Shown: positions 33,081-47,500, counted from the first letter of the stretch. The stretch is 64,000 nt of DNA from Clostridiales bacterium (GCA_021201185.1 JAJQFJ010000004.1:1-64000); one strand, 5' to 3'. Program-made: numbers and translations. Notes: generated by a model from the letters alone, not told the origin.

Positions 33081-33949
33081 TTCTTGTCACCGTCCCCCTT
33101 CTTCAGCAGTCGTCCCATGATCGTGTTGATGATCATGATAAAGAGGAACAAAATCAGGCCGATGGAGTACAGTGCCTGACGCTGTAAGCCGCCGGAGTAG
33201 CTCATCTCCTTGGCGATGGCGGTGGTCAGGAAGGTGACGCTGGTGAACAGGCTGGGCATATTGGCCACGTTGCCCGCCACCATCATCACCGCCATGGCCT
33301 CGCCCACGGCGCGGCCCACGCCCAGGACGATACCGGCGGCCACGCCGCTCTTGGCGGCGGGAAGCGACACCTTGAAGTATGTCTCCATCTCGGTGGCTCC
33401 CAGGGCCAGACTGCCCTCCTCATACTCCGGGGGCACAGCGGAGAGGGCGGTCTCACTGACGCTGATGATGGAGGGGAGAATCATCACTGCCAGCACCAGA
33501 ATGGCCGCCAGCAGGCAGGTGCCGTTTTTCAGGGAGAACACGTTCATAATCAGGGGCACCAGGATGATAGCGCCCACCAGGCCGTAGACCACGGAGGGGA
33601 TGCCGCTGAGCAGCTCCACCGCTGTCCGGACGACGCCCGCCGTCTTTTTCCCGGCGATTTTGGACAGGAAGATGGCGGTCATCAGGCCCACAGGCACGCC
33701 AATGAGGCAGGCGCCCAGGGTGCCGTAGACGGAGGCCAGGATAAAGGGCAGGATGCCATATTTCGGGTCAGCTGCCGTGCTGGCCCATTCCGTTCCGAAC
33801 AGGAAATCAATGGGGCCGATCTCGATAATGGCGGGCAGACCGCTGATGACCATGTAGGCGGTGATGAGCACCACCATGGCGATGGAGACCATGCCGCAGA
33901 CAAAGAACAGCCCGTTCATAAACTTTTCGATCGTATCTCTGACTTTCAC
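33077..33949 (-). CDS. pstC: Phosphate ABC transporter permease PstC
   Basis: The second permease subunit. The EAA-type loop PEYEEGSLALGATEMETYFK and six helices are present. A GTG start at 33949 (KVRDTIEKFMNGLFF) fits the family length of about 290 residues better than the longer open frame. It overlaps pstA and follows pstS by 103 bp. Confidence 0.96.
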   Translation of the reverse strand: MKVRDTIEKFMNGLFFVCGMVSIAMVVLITAYMVISGLPAIIEIGPIDFLFGTEWASTAADPKYGILPFILASVYGTLGACLIGVPVGLMTAIFLSKIAGKKTAGVVRTAVELLSGIPSVVYGLVGAIILVPLIMNVFSLKNGTCLLAAILVLAVMILPSIISVSETALSAVPPEYEEGSLALGATEMETYFKVSLPAAKSGVAAGIVLGVGRAVGEAMAVMMVAGNVANMPSLFTSVTFLTTAIAKEMSYSGGLQRQALYSIGLILFLFIMIINTIMGRLLKKGDGDKK

Positions 33950-34052
33950 AATGCTTCGACCCTCTCTTTGTCGTTGTGGATTGATTATGCCGGAGCGGGA
34001 GGTGTGTTCCCGCCCCGGCACTTTGGGGTTCTGTTCCGTTCAGTCAGGCCGA

Positions 34053-35018
34053 TCAGGGCTGGATGGCGCCGGCCTGGGCGATGTAGTCCGCCACATCTGC
34101 GCTCAGGCAGAAGTCCAGGAAGGCCTGGGCGGCATCGCTGAGGGTGGCAGAGTCGCTGACCACCATGTTGAAGTTACGCTGGATGGCGTAGGAGCCATCC
34201 TTCACGGTGTCCTCGGTGGCCTCGACGCCGTCCACGGAGATGACCTTCACGCTGTCGTCCTCAGCGGCCTCGGACAGGGAGGCGTAGCCGATGGCGTACT
34301 GGTTCTGAGCCACAGCGGTGATGACGGAGCCGGTAGAGGTCAGCTCCTGGTCGTAGACGCAGGCGTCCTCCACACCGACGACGCTCTCGAAGCCGTCCCG
34401 GGTGCCGGAACCGGCCTCACGGCCGATGACAGCGACTTCCATGTCCTTGCCGCCGACCTCGCTCCAGTTGGTGATGGTGCCGTTGAACAGACCGGCGATC
34501 TGCTCCAGGGTCAGGTCCTCCACGGTGTTGGAGGGGTTGATGATGACGGCGATGCCGTCGATGGCCACCACATAGGCGGTCAGGCCGGTCTCCTCGTCCT
34601 TCAGGTTGCGGCTGGCCAGACCGATGTCTGCGCTGCCCTCGGTGGCGGCGGTGATGCCAGCGCCGGAGCCGGTGGCGTCATAGGTGACGGTGACGTTGGG
34701 GTTCTCCTCCTCGAAGGCCTCGATGAGGATGCTCATGACCTTCTCCATGGAGGTGGAGCCGTTGGTGGAGACAGTGCCGCTCAGCTCGACGTTCTCGGTG
34801 TCGGCCTCTTCCTCAGTCTCAGTGGCGTCGGCCTCCTGGGCCTCGTCCTCGGTGGTCTCGGGCTCGGCATCCTCTTCCTCGGTGGTGTCGGCCTCCTGGG
34901 TCTCAGTCTCGGCAGTATTCGTGTCCGCCGCCTCAGTGGTGGTATCGCTGCTGCTGCCGCAGGCGGCCAGGCACAGGACCATCATCAGGGCCAACACAAG
35001 TGCGCTGATTCTTTTCAT
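34053..35018 (-). CDS. pstS: Phosphate-binding lipoprotein PstS
   Basis: The lipoprotein signal MKRISALVLALMMVLCLAAC ends in a lipobox. A long Thr/Glu/Asp linker (about residues 24-78) is followed by the binding domain with STNGSTSMEKVMSILIEAFE, DATGSGAGI, IGLASRNLK and IGREAGSGTRDGFESV, the loops that hold phosphate. 321 residues. It is the first gene of the operon; the linker is longer and more acidic than in most PstS proteins. The upstream region holds a hairpin (35089-35120). Confidence 0.97.
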   Translation of the reverse strand: MKRISALVLALMMVLCLAACGSSSDTTTEAADTNTAETETQEADTTEEEDAEPETTEDEAQEADATETEEEADTENVELSGTVSTNGSTSMEKVMSILIEAFEEENPNVTVTYDATGSGAGITAATEGSADIGLASRNLKDEETGLTAYVVAIDGIAVIINPSNTVEDLTLEQIAGLFNGTITNWSEVGGKDMEVAVIGREAGSGTRDGFESVVGVEDACVYDQELTSTGSVITAVAQNQYAIGYASLSEAAEDDSVKVISVDGVEATEDTVKDGSYAIQRNFNMVVSDSATLSDAAQAFLDFCLSADVADYIAQAGAIQP

Positions 35019-35510
35019 ACAAAGTGCTTCCTTTCACAATTCATGTGGTGCAGTCGCGCTTCTTCGGCTGCATCCCTATGGGTTTTCTGTCAGACCGTGC
35101 CGTTTTCCGGTCCGTCTGACAGTCCCTATTGTAAGGACTGGCTGTGTAAGATACTATCATCGGGGATTCAAATGTGAGTATTGCGGGTGTAAAATTTGAG
35201 TAAGGGGTACGCCCCTTGGCTCCCTCCTTGAGGCGAAGTGCCGCCGTAGGCGGTAGAGCTGGCTGCCCGAAGGGCAGACTGAGGGAGTGCAGCAGGGGCC
35301 AACAAAAAGCAGAGAACCTTCGGCGAATCCGTACCAACCTACTGCGAATTCGCCGAAGGATTCCTGTTTGTCTTTAGAGCCTGCCCCTCTCCCTCCGTCA
35401 CGGCTCCGCCGTGCCAAGGGGTCTTTGCAATCTCCCCACAAAACCGCCCTTGCGCCGTCCCCATCTCCCGGTTTATAATGTCCTCAAAACCTGGAAAAGG
35501 AGTGTTATCC
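35019..35510. repeat. Intergenic region with dispersed palindromic repeats
   Basis: On the pstS side is a hairpin with arms GTCAGAC/GTCTGAC (35089-35120) in the probable leader. Then comes a low-complexity repeat block (about 35207-35290, with CTCCCTCCTTGAGGCG and CTGAGGGAG) of the REP/MITE type common in this bacterial group, and a perfect 12-bp dyad CCTTCGGCGAAT...ATTCGCCGAAGG (35317-35359). A related block recurs at 55460-55556. No gene is seen. Confidence 0.6.
35450..35479 (+). promoter_or_regulatory. Promoter of the amidohydrolase gene
   Basis: TTGCGC (35450-35455) and TATAAT (35474-35479) are 18 bp apart, 31 bp before the ATG at 35511. Confidence 0.7.
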
Positions 35511-36869
35511 ATGTCCAGCCTTCTGGTCAGGCATCTCAGCGCCCTCATCTCCTGCGACGGAGAGGATCGTATCTATCATAACACCGACCTCTACGCAGAG
35601 GACGGCGTAATCCGTTCCATCGGCTCCGGTCCGGAGACCGCCGACCGGGTCATCGACGGGACAGGGATGTTCTGCTATCCCGGCCTGGTCAGCGCCCACC
35701 ACCATCTGTATCAGGCGTTTTCCCGCAACCTGCCCCAGGTGCAGAACCTGGAGCTGTTCGACTGGCTCACCGCCCTGTATGAGATCTGGAAGGGGCTGGA
35801 CGAGGATGCCGTTCTGCTCTCCTCCCAGGTGGCCATGGGGGAGCTGATGAAAAACGGCTGCACCACCGTCTTTGACCACCACTACGTCTTCCCCGCCGGG
35901 GCGGGGGACCTGCTGGGCGCTCAGCGGGAGGCGGGACGGCGGCTGGGCGTGCGGCTCCATCTGTCCCGGGGCAGCATGGACCGCTCCCGGAAGGACGGGG
36001 GCCTGCCCCCGGATTCCGTGGTGCAGTCGGTGGACGAGATATTAAAGGACAGCGACACCCTCATCACCCGCTATCACGACCCCGCCTTCGGCTCCATGTG
36101 TCGGGTGGCCCTGGCCCCCTGCTCCCCCTTCTCCGTCTCCGAGACCCTGCTCCGGGAGAGTGCAGTCCTGGCCCGTTCCCGGGGCGTGCGGCTGCACACC
36201 CACCTGTGCGAGACGCTGGACGAGGAGCGGTTCCTGCTGGAGACCACCGGTCTGCGCCCTCTGGCCTATATGGAAAAACTGGGCTGGCTGGGCCCGGACG
36301 TGTGGTACGCCCACGGTATCCACTTCAACGACGACGAGCTACGCCTGCTGGCCCGGACGGGGACGGGGGTGTGCCACTGTCCCATCTCCAATATGAAGCT
36401 GTCCTCCGGTGTGGCCCGGGTGCCGGAGATGCTGTCCCTGGGCGTCCCCGTGGGCCTGGGGGTGGACGGCAGCGCCAGCAACGACGGTTCCAACCTGCTG
36501 GAGGAGCTTCGGGTGTGCTACCTGCTCCACCGGCTGACCTCCAGCGACCGGGCCCCCTCCGGGTACGACGTGCTGAAAATGGCCACCGTGGGCAGCGCCC
36601 GTCTCCTGGGCCGGGAGGACGAGATCGGCAGTCTGGAGCCGGGGAAGTGCGCCGACTTTTTCCTGGTGGACAGCCGCCGTCTGGAGCTGGTGGGAGCCGG
36701 TCAGGACCCGGGAGCCATGCTGGCCACCGTGGGGCTGAAGGGGCCGGTGGACTACACGGTGGTCAACGGACAGGTCTCCGTGGAGCGCGGTCGTCTCGTG
36801 GGCGTGGACGAGGAGCGGCTGGCCCGGGATGCCCGCCGGAAGGTGACGGAGTATCTGGGAAATCAATAA
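35511..36869 (+). CDS. Amidohydrolase, 8-oxoguanine deaminase / AtzB-TrzN-like, 452 aa
   Basis: This cytosolic metal-dependent hydrolase removes an amino or similar group from a purine- or triazine-like ring. The metal site is visible: YPGLVSAHHHLYQAFSRNL, RLHTHLCE, YAHGIHFND and LGVDGSASNDGSN, the H-x-H ... H ... H ... D set of subtype III amidohydrolases. The sequence around NLPQVQNLELFDWL and the length suggest 8-oxoguanine deaminase more than guanine deaminase, but substrate cannot be fixed by eye. AAAGGAG precedes the ATG. It is flanked by repeats and a terminator and stands alone. Confidence 0.88.
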   Translation: MSSLLVRHLSALISCDGEDRIYHNTDLYAEDGVIRSIGSGPETADRVIDGTGMFCYPGLVSAHHHLYQAFSRNLPQVQNLELFDWLTALYEIWKGLDEDAVLLSSQVAMGELMKNGCTTVFDHHYVFPAGAGDLLGAQREAGRRLGVRLHLSRGSMDRSRKDGGLPPDSVVQSVDEILKDSDTLITRYHDPAFGSMCRVALAPCSPFSVSETLLRESAVLARSRGVRLHTHLCETLDEERFLLETTGLRPLAYMEKLGWLGPDVWYAHGIHFNDDELRLLARTGTGVCHCPISNMKLSSGVARVPEMLSLGVPVGLGVDGSASNDGSNLLEELRVCYLLHRLTSSDRAPSGYDVLKMATVGSARLLGREDEIGSLEPGKCADFFLVDSRRLELVGAGQDPGAMLATVGLKGPVDYTVVNGQVSVERGRLVGVDEERLARDARRKVTEYLGNQ

Positions 36870-36954
36870 GGCCGGCATTTATCGGCAGAGACAGCAAAAG
36901 GAGCCTGTCGCAAAACGGCGGGCTCCCCGTGTCAAAAATCGTTTTATTGCATGC

Positions 36955-36984
36955 GAGGGGGGCTTTTCGCTCCCCTCTCTTTCT
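36955..36984. terminator. Bidirectional terminator between the amidohydrolase and sfsA genes
   Basis: A 9-bp stem (36955-36963 with 36969-36977, one G-T pair) is followed by TCTTTCTC on the plus strand and lies between convergent genes. A second, weaker hairpin is just before it at about 36899-36926. Confidence 0.75.
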
Positions 36985-37007
36985 CCGCTCTGTTGTGGAA
37001 ATCCCGG

Positions 37008-37700
37008 TCACTCCTTCGTCAGGCCCTCCACCGGGATGCTGTAGGCGATCTTCGCCTCCCCCGGAGCCACCCGGCAGCCCAGGGCCAGGATATGTACCCC
37101 GGCGGCGTGGGCGTCCCGGAGAGCTTCTCCGAAGGCGGGGTGCGTCCCGTCGTTGGGGCGCACGGCCCGGATGCCCTCCATCTGCACCACAAAGCAGAGC
37201 CAGGAGGTAAACCCCTCGTCCAGCGCCCGGATAAGCCCCCGGATATGCTTCACACCCCGCTCGGTGGGTGCGTCCGGGAAATAGGCCACGTCCTCCCGCT
37301 CCAGGGTCACTCCCTTCACCTCGATGAGATGTCGAACCCCTCCGTCCTTCACCAGAAAGTCAAACCGGGAGTCCCCGTGGGTAAATTCCGGGCGGATGAC
37401 CGCCCCGGGGCCGAACAGGCCGGAGTGGGGCAGATACTCCTCCAGGATGTGGTTGGGGGCCTGGGCGTCCATGTTGATCAGCCGCTCCCCCTTCCACACC
37501 GCCACCAGGTCATAGGCCGTCCTGCGCCCGGGATTGTCCGACTTCACCAGGCACACCCTGGCCCCGGGCACCAGCAGCTCCCGGCAGCGGCCGGTATTTT
37601 TCACATGGACCGTCTCCTCCCGGCCCTCCAGCAGCACCTGAGCCACGAACCGGTTGGGCCGGGACAGAAAGACCCCCTCCGTCAGATTGGGATAGCGCAT
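37008..37700 (-). CDS. sfsA: SfsA family protein (sugar fermentation stimulation)
   Basis: SfsA is a DNA-binding nuclease-like protein first linked to maltose metabolism in E. coli; its precise role is uncertain. The frame MRYPNLTEGVFLSRPNRFVA, VHVKNTGRCRELLVPGARV, NPGRRTAYDLVAVWKG and DFLVKDGGVRHLIEVKGVTL is diagnostic. The ATG at 37700 gives 230 residues, the usual size, with GAGGTGAGG upstream. A terminator-like hairpin lies between its start and the rpoB promoter. Confidence 0.95.
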   Translation of the reverse strand: MRYPNLTEGVFLSRPNRFVAQVLLEGREETVHVKNTGRCRELLVPGARVCLVKSDNPGRRTAYDLVAVWKGERLINMDAQAPNHILEEYLPHSGLFGPGAVIRPEFTHGDSRFDFLVKDGGVRHLIEVKGVTLEREDVAYFPDAPTERGVKHIRGLIRALDEGFTSWLCFVVQMEGIRAVRPNDGTHPAFGEALRDAHAAGVHILALGCRVAPGEAKIAYSIPVEGLTKE

Positions 37701-37714
37701 GGCCCTCACCTCAC

Positions 37715-37749
37715 AAAATAAAAATCCGAGCGAAAAAGCTCCGCTCAGA
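37715..37749 (-). terminator. Attenuator-like terminator upstream of sfsA
   Basis: On the minus strand the 8-bp arms (37742-37749 with 37725-37732, one mismatch) are followed by TTTTTATTTTG. It lies 15-49 bp before the sfsA start, so it would cut off sfsA transcription coming from upstream. Confidence 0.65.
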
Positions 37750-37763
37750 TGGAAAATAACCCC

Positions 37764-37792
37764 TTGACACTGGGGCCTCTTTGTTATACAAT
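37764..37792 (+). promoter_or_regulatory. Strong sigma-A promoter of rpoBC
   Basis: TTGACA (37764-37769) and TACAAT (37787-37792) have exactly 17 bp between them. A leader of about 175 bases follows before rpoB, long enough for regulation. Confidence 0.85.
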
Positions 37793-37974
37793 TAATTGCT
37801 ATTGTGGATTTATATCCCCTGTTCGCCTTTTCTGCCACTGTGTACATGATAACACAGTTCGCCCCGCGGTGCAAGGGCTGTTTGGTGGAATTTGGCAACC
37901 GTGCCGGGCGTATCGCACCTGCGTCCCGATGGAATGTATTGGCCTTAACCAAAGTAACGGGAGTGAGAACATCT

Positions 37975-40900
37975 ATGGTCAAAGACGTGTACTTCGGCAA
38001 CACCCTGCGGAAGAGCTTTATTCGCCATGACGAGATCCTCGAGATGCCCGACCTGCTGGAGATCCAGAAAAAGAGCTATCAGTGGTTCTTCGACGTGGGT
38101 CTGAAGCAGGTATTTAAGGATGTCGGCGTCATCACCGACTATGCGGGCAATCTGGAGCTGAGCTTCATCGACTTCTCCATGAATAAGCCCCCCAAATATG
38201 ACGTGGAGGAGTGCAAGGCCCGGGACGCCACCTACTCCAAGCCCATGCAGGTTCGGGTCCGTCTCCGCAACAAGGAGACGGGGGAGATCAAGGAGCAGGA
38301 GATCTATATGGGGGATTTCCCCCTGATGACCCAGGGCGGCTCCTTTGTCATCAACGGCGCGGAGCGCGTCATCGTCTCCCAGATCGTCCGCTCCCCCGGC
38401 ATGTACTACGGCCGGGAGGAGGACACGGCGGGCAACGTCATCTACACCACCACCGTCATCCCCTACCGGGGCGCCTGGCTGGAGTATGAGACCGACCTGA
38501 ACAACGTGTTCTATGTCCGCATCGACAAGAACCGCAAAATCCCCATCACCTGCCTGCTCCGGGCGGTGGGTCTCAAGACCGACGGGGAGATTCTGGCCGT
38601 CTTTGGCGAGGACCCCCGCATCGTCACCACCCTGGAGAAGGACCCCTGCAAGACCTACGAGGACGCCATGCTGGAGATTTACCGGAAGTTGCGTCCCGGC
38701 GAGCCCCCCACGGTGGACTCCTGCGAGAGCCTGATGGAGGCTCTGCTGTTCGACCCCCGTCGGTACGATCTGTCCGAGGTGGGCCGCTACAAGTTCAACA
38801 AGAAGCTGGACATCGCCCCCCGTCTGTCCGGGCAGACCCTGGCCGCGCCCATTGCCGACCCCTGGACGGGAGAGCTGCTGGCCGAGGCCGGCGTGACCCT
38901 GACCCGGGAGCAGGCCCAGGCTCTGGCCGCCCGGGGGGTCAACGAGGCCCTCATCGACGTGGAGGGCACCGTCGTCAAGGTGTTCGCCAACAACGTGGTG
39001 GACATGTCCTCCTTTGTGGACTTCGACCCCGCTGAGGTGGGCGTCACCGAGCGGGTGCGGGTCTCTGTCCTCCGCGACCTGCTGGACAAGTACTCCGGCG
39101 AGGAGCTGAAGCAGGCGGTGGCGGACAGCCTGGACCTGCTCATGCCCAAGCACATCACCGTGGACGACATCCTGGCCTCGGTGAACTACCTCAACTGCCT
39201 GGCCTACGGCGTGGGTCAGAAGGACGACATCGACCACCTGGGCAACCGCCGTCTGCGCAGCGTGGGCGAGCTGCTCCAGAACCAGTTCCGCATCGGCTTT
39301 ACCCGGATGGAGCGGGTCATCCGGGAGCGGATGACCATTCAGGATCAGGACATCGTCACCCCCCAGTCCCTGATCAACATCCGTCCCATCACCGCCGCCA
39401 TCAAGGAGTTCTTCGGCTCCTCCCCCCTGAGCCAGTTCATGGACCAGACCAACCCTCTGGCAGAGCTGACCCACAAGCGGCGTATCTCCGCCCTGGGCCC
39501 CGGCGGTCTTTCCCGGGAGCGAGCCTCCTTCGACGTCCGTGACGTGCACTACAGCCACTATGGCCGTCTGTGCCCCATCGAGACACCGGAAGGTCCCAAC
39601 ATCGGCCTGATCTCCTATCTGGCCTCCTATGCCCGGGTGAACCGGTACGGCTTTATCGAGGCCCCCTACCGCAAGGTGGAGAAGGGCACCTGCCGGGTCA
39701 CGGACGAGGTGGAATACATGACCGCCGACGTGGAGGACCAGTATATCATCGCCCCCGCCACCGAGCCTCTGGACGAAAACGGCTGCCTGGCCAACAAGCG
39801 TGTCACCTGCCGTCACCAGAACGACATTCTGGACGTAGACCGCTCCATGGTGGACTATGTGGACGTGTCTCCCCAGATGATGGTCTCCGTGGCCACCGCC
39901 ATGATCCCCTTCCTGGAGAACGACGACGCCAACCGGGCCCTGATGGGCGCCAACATGCAGCGTCAGGCCGTGCCCCTGCTGGTCACCGAGGCCCCCATCG
40001 TGGCCACCGGTCAGGAGTACAAGAACTGTCAGGACTCCGAGGTCTGCGTCCTCGCCGAGGGCGACGGCGTGGTGGAGCGGGTGGACGCCACCCATATCGT
40101 CGTCCGCTACGACTCCGGCGAGCGGAAGGACTACAAGCTGACCAAGTTCATGCGCTCCAACCACACCACCTGCATCAACCAGCGGCCCATCGTCTCCGCC
40201 GGTCAGCGGGTGAAGTATCGTGAGACTCTGGCCGACGGCCCCTCCACCTGCAACGGTGAGATCGCCCTGGGCCGGAACATCCTCATGGGCTTTATGACCT
40301 GGGAGGGCTATAACTACGAGGACGCCGTGCTGCTCTCCGAGCGGATGGTGAAGGAGGACGTGTTCACCTCCATCCACATCGAGGAGCACGAGCTGGAGGC
40401 CCGGGAGACCGAGCTGGGCCCCGAGGAGATCACCCGGGACATCCCCAACGTGGGCGACGACCCCCTGAAGGATCTGGACGAACGGGGCATCATCCGCGTG
40501 GGCGCAGAGGTCACCGCCGGTGACATCCTGGTGGGCAAGGTCACTCCCAAGGGCGAGACCGACCTGACCGCCGAGGAGCGTCTGCTCCGGGCCATCTTCG
40601 GCGAGAAGGCCCGGGAGGTCCGGGACACCTCCCTCAAGCTGCCCCACGGCGCCAGCGGCATCGTGGTGGACGTGAAGGTGTTCACCCGTGAAAACGGCGA
40701 CGAGCTGGGCCCCGGCGTCAACCAGTGCGTCCGGGTGTATATCGCCCAGAAGCGTAAAATTTCCGTAGGCGACAAGATGGCAGGCCGCCACGGCAACAAG
40801 GGCGTGGTCTCCCGCATCCTGCCGGTGGAGGATATGCCCTTCCTGCCTGACGGCACCCCCCTGGACATCGTCCTGAACCCCCTGGGCGTGCCCTCCCGTA

Positions 40901-41676
40901 TGAACATCGGTCAGGTGCTGGAGGTCCATCTGGGCTACGCCGCCAAGACCCTGGGCTGGAAGGTGGCCACCCCCATCTTCAACGGCGCTAACGAGCAGGA
41001 CATCCAGGCCCTGCTGCGCCAGGCCGGCCTCAACGAGAACGGCAAGAGCTGGCTCTATGACGGCCGCACCGGTCAGCGGTTCGACAACCCCGTCACTGTG
41101 GGCTATGTCTACTTCCTCAAGCTCCACCATCTGGTGGACGATAAGATCCACGCCCGCTCCACCGGCCCCTATTCCCTGGTCACCCAGCAGCCTCTGGGTG
41201 GCAAGGCCCAGTTCGGCGGCCAGCGGTTCGGCGAGATGGAGGTCTGGGCCCTGGAGGCCTATGGCGCTGCCTACACCCTCCAGGAGATCCTGACCGTCAA
41301 GTCCGACGACGTGACCGGACGTGTCAGCACCTACGAGGCCATCGTCAAGGGCAAGAACATCCCCAAGCCCGGCGTGCCCGAGTCCTTCCGGGTCATGATG
41401 AAGGAGCTGCAGGCCCTCTGTCTGGACGTGCGCGTGCTGGACAAGGACGGCAACACCATCGATCTGCGTGACCTGGACGACGACGATGACGGCTACGTGA
41501 CCCGGGACAAGGATTTTGACGACGATTACTACCCCCAGAACGAGCAGGAGTTTGCCGCCAACGGCTACACCACCGGCGAGATGGACGCCGAGGGCAACAT
41601 CGTCGAGGACGAGTCTCCCACCTTCGAGGAGGGCGAGCTGTTTCTGGACGATGCCGGTACTCCGGACGATGATTGA
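37975..41676 (+). CDS. rpoB: RNA polymerase beta subunit
   Basis: RpoB is one of the two large subunits of the core enzyme. The ATG at 37975 ([16 protein letters not shown]) with GGGAGTGAG upstream gives 1,233 residues; longer in-frame sequence upstream is leader. The rifampicin region [20 protein letters not shown] carries the wild-type Gln, Asp, His, Arg and Ser residues, and the following [15 protein letters not shown] is intact. [18 protein letters not shown] residues of the active centre are present ([17 protein letters not shown]). The C-terminal 60 residues are very acidic. rpoC follows after 20 bp. No rplJ-rplL genes precede it. Confidence 0.99.
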   Translation: MVKDVYFGNTLRKSFIRHDEILEMPDLLEIQKKSYQWFFDVGLKQVFKDVGVITDYAGNLELSFIDFSMNKPPKYDVEECKARDATYSKPMQVRVRLRNKETGEIKEQEIYMGDFPLMTQGGSFVINGAERVIVSQIVRSPGMYYGREEDTAGNVIYTTTVIPYRGAWLEYETDLNNVFYVRIDKNRKIPITCLLRAVGLKTDGEILAVFGEDPRIVTTLEKDPCKTYEDAMLEIYRKLRPGEPPTVDSCESLMEALLFDPRRYDLSEVGRYKFNKKLDIAPRLSGQTLAAPIADPWTGELLAEAGVTLTREQAQALAARGVNEALIDVEGTVVKVFANNVVDMSSFVDFDPAEVGVTERVRVSVLRDLLDKYSGEELKQAVADSLDLLMPKHITVDDILASVNYLNCLAYGVGQKDDIDHLGNRRLRSVGELLQNQFRIGFTRMERVIRERMTIQDQDIVTPQSLINIRPITAAIKEFFGSSPLSQFMDQTNPLAELTHKRRISALGPGGLSRERASFDVRDVHYSHYGRLCPIETPEGPNIGLISYLASYARVNRYGFIEAPYRKVEKGTCRVTDEVEYMTADVEDQYIIAPATEPLDENGCLANKRVTCRHQNDILDVDRSMVDYVDVSPQMMVSVATAMIPFLENDDANRALMGANMQRQAVPLLVTEAPIVATGQEYKNCQDSEVCVLAEGDGVVERVDATHIVVRYDSGERKDYKLTKFMRSNHTTCINQRPIVSAGQRVKYRETLADGPSTCNGEIALGRNILMGFMTWEGYNYEDAVLLSERMVKEDVFTSIHIEEHELEARETELGPEEITRDIPNVGDDPLKDLDERGIIRVGAEVTAGDILVGKVTPKGETDLTAEERLLRAIFGEKAREVRDTSLKLPHGASGIVVDVKVFTRENGDELGPGVNQCVRVYIAQKRKISVGDKMAGRHGNKGVVSRILPVEDMPFLPDGTPLDIVLNPLGVPSRMNIGQVLEVHLGYAAKTLGWKVATPIFNGANEQDIQALLRQAGLNENGKSWLYDGRTGQRFDNPVTVGYVYFLKLHHLVDDKIHARSTGPYSLVTQQPLGGKAQFGGQRFGEMEVWALEAYGAAYTLQEILTVKSDDVTGRVSTYEAIVKGKNIPKPGVPESFRVMMKELQALCLDVRVLDKDGNTIDLRDLDDDDDGYVTRDKDFDDDYYPQNEQEFAANGYTTGEMDAEGNIVEDESPTFEEGELFLDDAGTPDDD

Positions 41677-41696
41677 TAAGGAGGAGGACGTTATCT

Positions 41697-45596
<3,900 letters not shown>

Positions 45597-45620
45597 GCGG
45601 CCTCTCCCCTTTCAAATGAA

Positions 45621-45662
45621 AAAAATCCTGTGGCCCCCTTCCGGGGTCACAGGATTTTGTTT
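45621..45662 (+). terminator. Terminator of the rpoBC operon
   Basis: The long stem AAAATCCTGTG...CACAGGATTTT ends in a T-rich tract. It lies 25 bp past the rpoC stop and also faces the metG gene from the other side. Confidence 0.88.
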
Positions 45663-45746
45663 TCCTTATGTGACAGCATGTGCCAGCAAAAGCCCCCGTT
45701 TTTGACTGGCAAAAACGGGGGACGTTGAGGTCGTGCGGTTGTGCGC

Positions 45747-47363
45747 TCAGCTCTCCTTCACTTCCAGCCGCTGATACAGGATGGGGCAGTCGCCCAGCAC
45801 CAGGCCCTCTTTGATGTTGATGGGGCTCCAGGTGGGGGTCTCCGGCAGCTCCAGCATGGCGCGGAGCTTGGCACAGCCCCGGGTCAGTACCGGGTTGAGA
45901 AGGTTGGACATGTTGGCGATGATATACATGCAGGTGGCGGTGGTGTTGTTGAAGGCGGTCTTGTCCTCCGCCTTGACCTGGGTCCAGGGGGCCTGGGCGT
46001 CATAGTATTTGTTGGCGTCCTGGATATACTGGAGCATCTGCTCGGCGGCGGCCCGCAGCTCCCCCGCCTCCAGATGTGCGCCGATCTCGTCGTACATCCG
46101 CTGGGTCTGGGCCTCGATCTCCGGGTCCACCGTTCCGGCGGGGACGACACCCTTGAACTTTTTCTTCAGGAAGGAGACGTTCCGGTTGACGAAGTTGCCG
46201 AAGGCCCCGCAGAGGAACTTGTTGTGGGCGGCGATGAGCTCGTCCTCGCTGTAGCTGATGTCCCGGCGCTCCGGGTTGTTCACCGTGAAGAAGAAACGGA
46301 TGCTGTCCGGGTCAAACTGGTCGGCCAGTTCCTGGATGGTCACCAGGTTGCCCTTGCTCTTGGACATCTTGTCCTCCCCCAGCTTGACATACTCGCTGGA
46401 GACGACCATCTTCGGGCACTGCCAGCCCTTCTCCAGGGCCATGATCAGGGCGGGGAAGATGACCGTGTGGAAGGGGATGTTGTCCTTGCCGTGGATATAG
46501 TAGGTGATGAGGTCGTCGCTGTCCTTCATGAACTCGTCAAAATCAATGCCCCGCTCCTCAGCCACCTTTCTCCCGGCGGTGAGATAGCCCATCACTGCCT
46601 CAAACCAGACGTAGATGCGCTTGTCCTCATAGCCCTCGAAGGGGACCTTGACGCCCCACTCCAGGTTCCGGGTGGCGTCCCGGTCGGGGAGGCCCTGCTC
46701 CAGATACTTCTTCGTCTCGTTGACCGCATTGGTGCGCCAGACGGGGCTGTTCTTCTTGTAGTAGTCCTCCAGCTTGTTCTGGAACCGGGACAGGGCGAAC
46801 ACCATCTCATGGTTGGGCCGCTGAACGGTGGGATTGCCGCAGGTGATGCAGTGCTTATCCTTCAAATCCTCCGGGTCGAAGGAGGTCAGGCAGTGGTCGC
46901 ACTGGTCGCCCTTGGCGGGCTTGCCACACACCGGACACAGACCGGTGATCTCCCGGTCGGCCAGGAACTTGCCGCAGGTCTCGCAGTAGTCCTGCTGCTT
47001 TTCCTTCTCATAGAGGTAGCCGTTGTTGTAGATGTCCACCAGCATCTGACGGACGTGCTCCTCGTGGTAGTCCGTGAAGGTGGCGGTGTACAGGTCATAA
47101 GAGAAGTCCATGGCCTCAAACGCCTTGACGAACTCCTCGTGATACTTGTGGGCGATGGCGGAGGGAGTGGTGCCCTCCTTTCTGGCCCGCTGGGTGATGG
47201 GGGTGCCGTGGGTGTCGGAGCCGGAGACGTAGATCACCTCGTCCCCGTGCTGCCGGAAATACCGGGCCAGGATGTCCCCGGGGAGCAGGGCCGCCAGATG
47301 GCCCACATGGAGGGAGTAATTGGCATAGGGCCAGGCGCCGCCCAGCAGGATCTTTCTCTTCAT
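45747..47363 (-). CDS. metG: Methionyl-tRNA synthetase
   Basis: Charges tRNA-Met for initiation and elongation. The class I signatures are GGAWPYANYSLHVGHLAA (HIGH-like) and LGEDKMSKSKGNLV (KMSKS). The connective domain has a two-knuckle zinc site: CETCGKF, CPVCGKP, CDHC and CITC. 538 residues; the C-terminal dimerisation domain of some MetG proteins is absent, as in several Clostridia. A sigma-A-like promoter lies upstream. Confidence 0.98.
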   Translation of the reverse strand: MKRKILLGGAWPYANYSLHVGHLAALLPGDILARYFRQHGDEVIYVSGSDTHGTPITQRARKEGTTPSAIAHKYHEEFVKAFEAMDFSYDLYTATFTDYHEEHVRQMLVDIYNNGYLYEKEKQQDYCETCGKFLADREITGLCPVCGKPAKGDQCDHCLTSFDPEDLKDKHCITCGNPTVQRPNHEMVFALSRFQNKLEDYYKKNSPVWRTNAVNETKKYLEQGLPDRDATRNLEWGVKVPFEGYEDKRIYVWFEAVMGYLTAGRKVAEERGIDFDEFMKDSDDLITYYIHGKDNIPFHTVIFPALIMALEKGWQCPKMVVSSEYVKLGEDKMSKSKGNLVTIQELADQFDPDSIRFFFTVNNPERRDISYSEDELIAAHNKFLCGAFGNFVNRNVSFLKKKFKGVVPAGTVDPEIEAQTQRMYDEIGAHLEAGELRAAAEQMLQYIQDANKYYDAQAPWTQVKAEDKTAFNNTTATCMYIIANMSNLLNPVLTRGCAKLRAMLELPETPTWSPINIKEGLVLGDCPILYQRLEVKES

Positions 47364-47413
47364 CTATCCTCAATTCCTTTCCGTGTGGAATACACTGATT
47401 CTGTGACAGGGTT

Positions 47414-47442
47414 ATTATAGTATGATTTTACCCGTTTCGCAA
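47414..47442 (-). promoter_or_regulatory. Promoter of metG
   Basis: On the minus strand TTGCGA (47437-47442) and TATAAT (47414-47419) are 17 bp apart, about 50 bp before the metG start codon. No T-box leader is visible. Confidence 0.75.
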
Positions 47443-47464
47443 GGGAGAAACGGGCCGTAACAGC

Positions 47465-47500
47465 AAAATGGCCCTGTCTGTGACAGGGTCATTTTGTCAG
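47465..47500. terminator. Terminator after the ROK kinase gene
   Basis: The stem AAAATGGCCCTGTC...GACAGGGTCATTTT with a 3-base loop is followed by T on both sides. It lies 11 bp past the kinase stop codon. Confidence 0.85.

Noticed and set aside
39430..39520. Rifampicin-resistance changes in rpoB
   Set aside because: The differences from E. coli in this region (such as Thr for Asn) are usual in susceptible Firmicutes; key Asp, His and Ser residues are kept.
37945..41151. Very long open frames opposite rpoB and rpoC (over 1,000 codons)
   Set aside because: They are mirror frames caused by high GC and codon bias; they have no ribosome site or known domains, while rpoB and rpoC are certain.
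45741..47420. 559-codon plus-strand frame opposite metG
   Set aside because: Shadow; the metG zinc and KMSKS motifs fix the coding strand.
47364..47460. T-box leader before metG
   Set aside because: The gap is too short and has no T-box core or specifier stem; only a promoter is visible.
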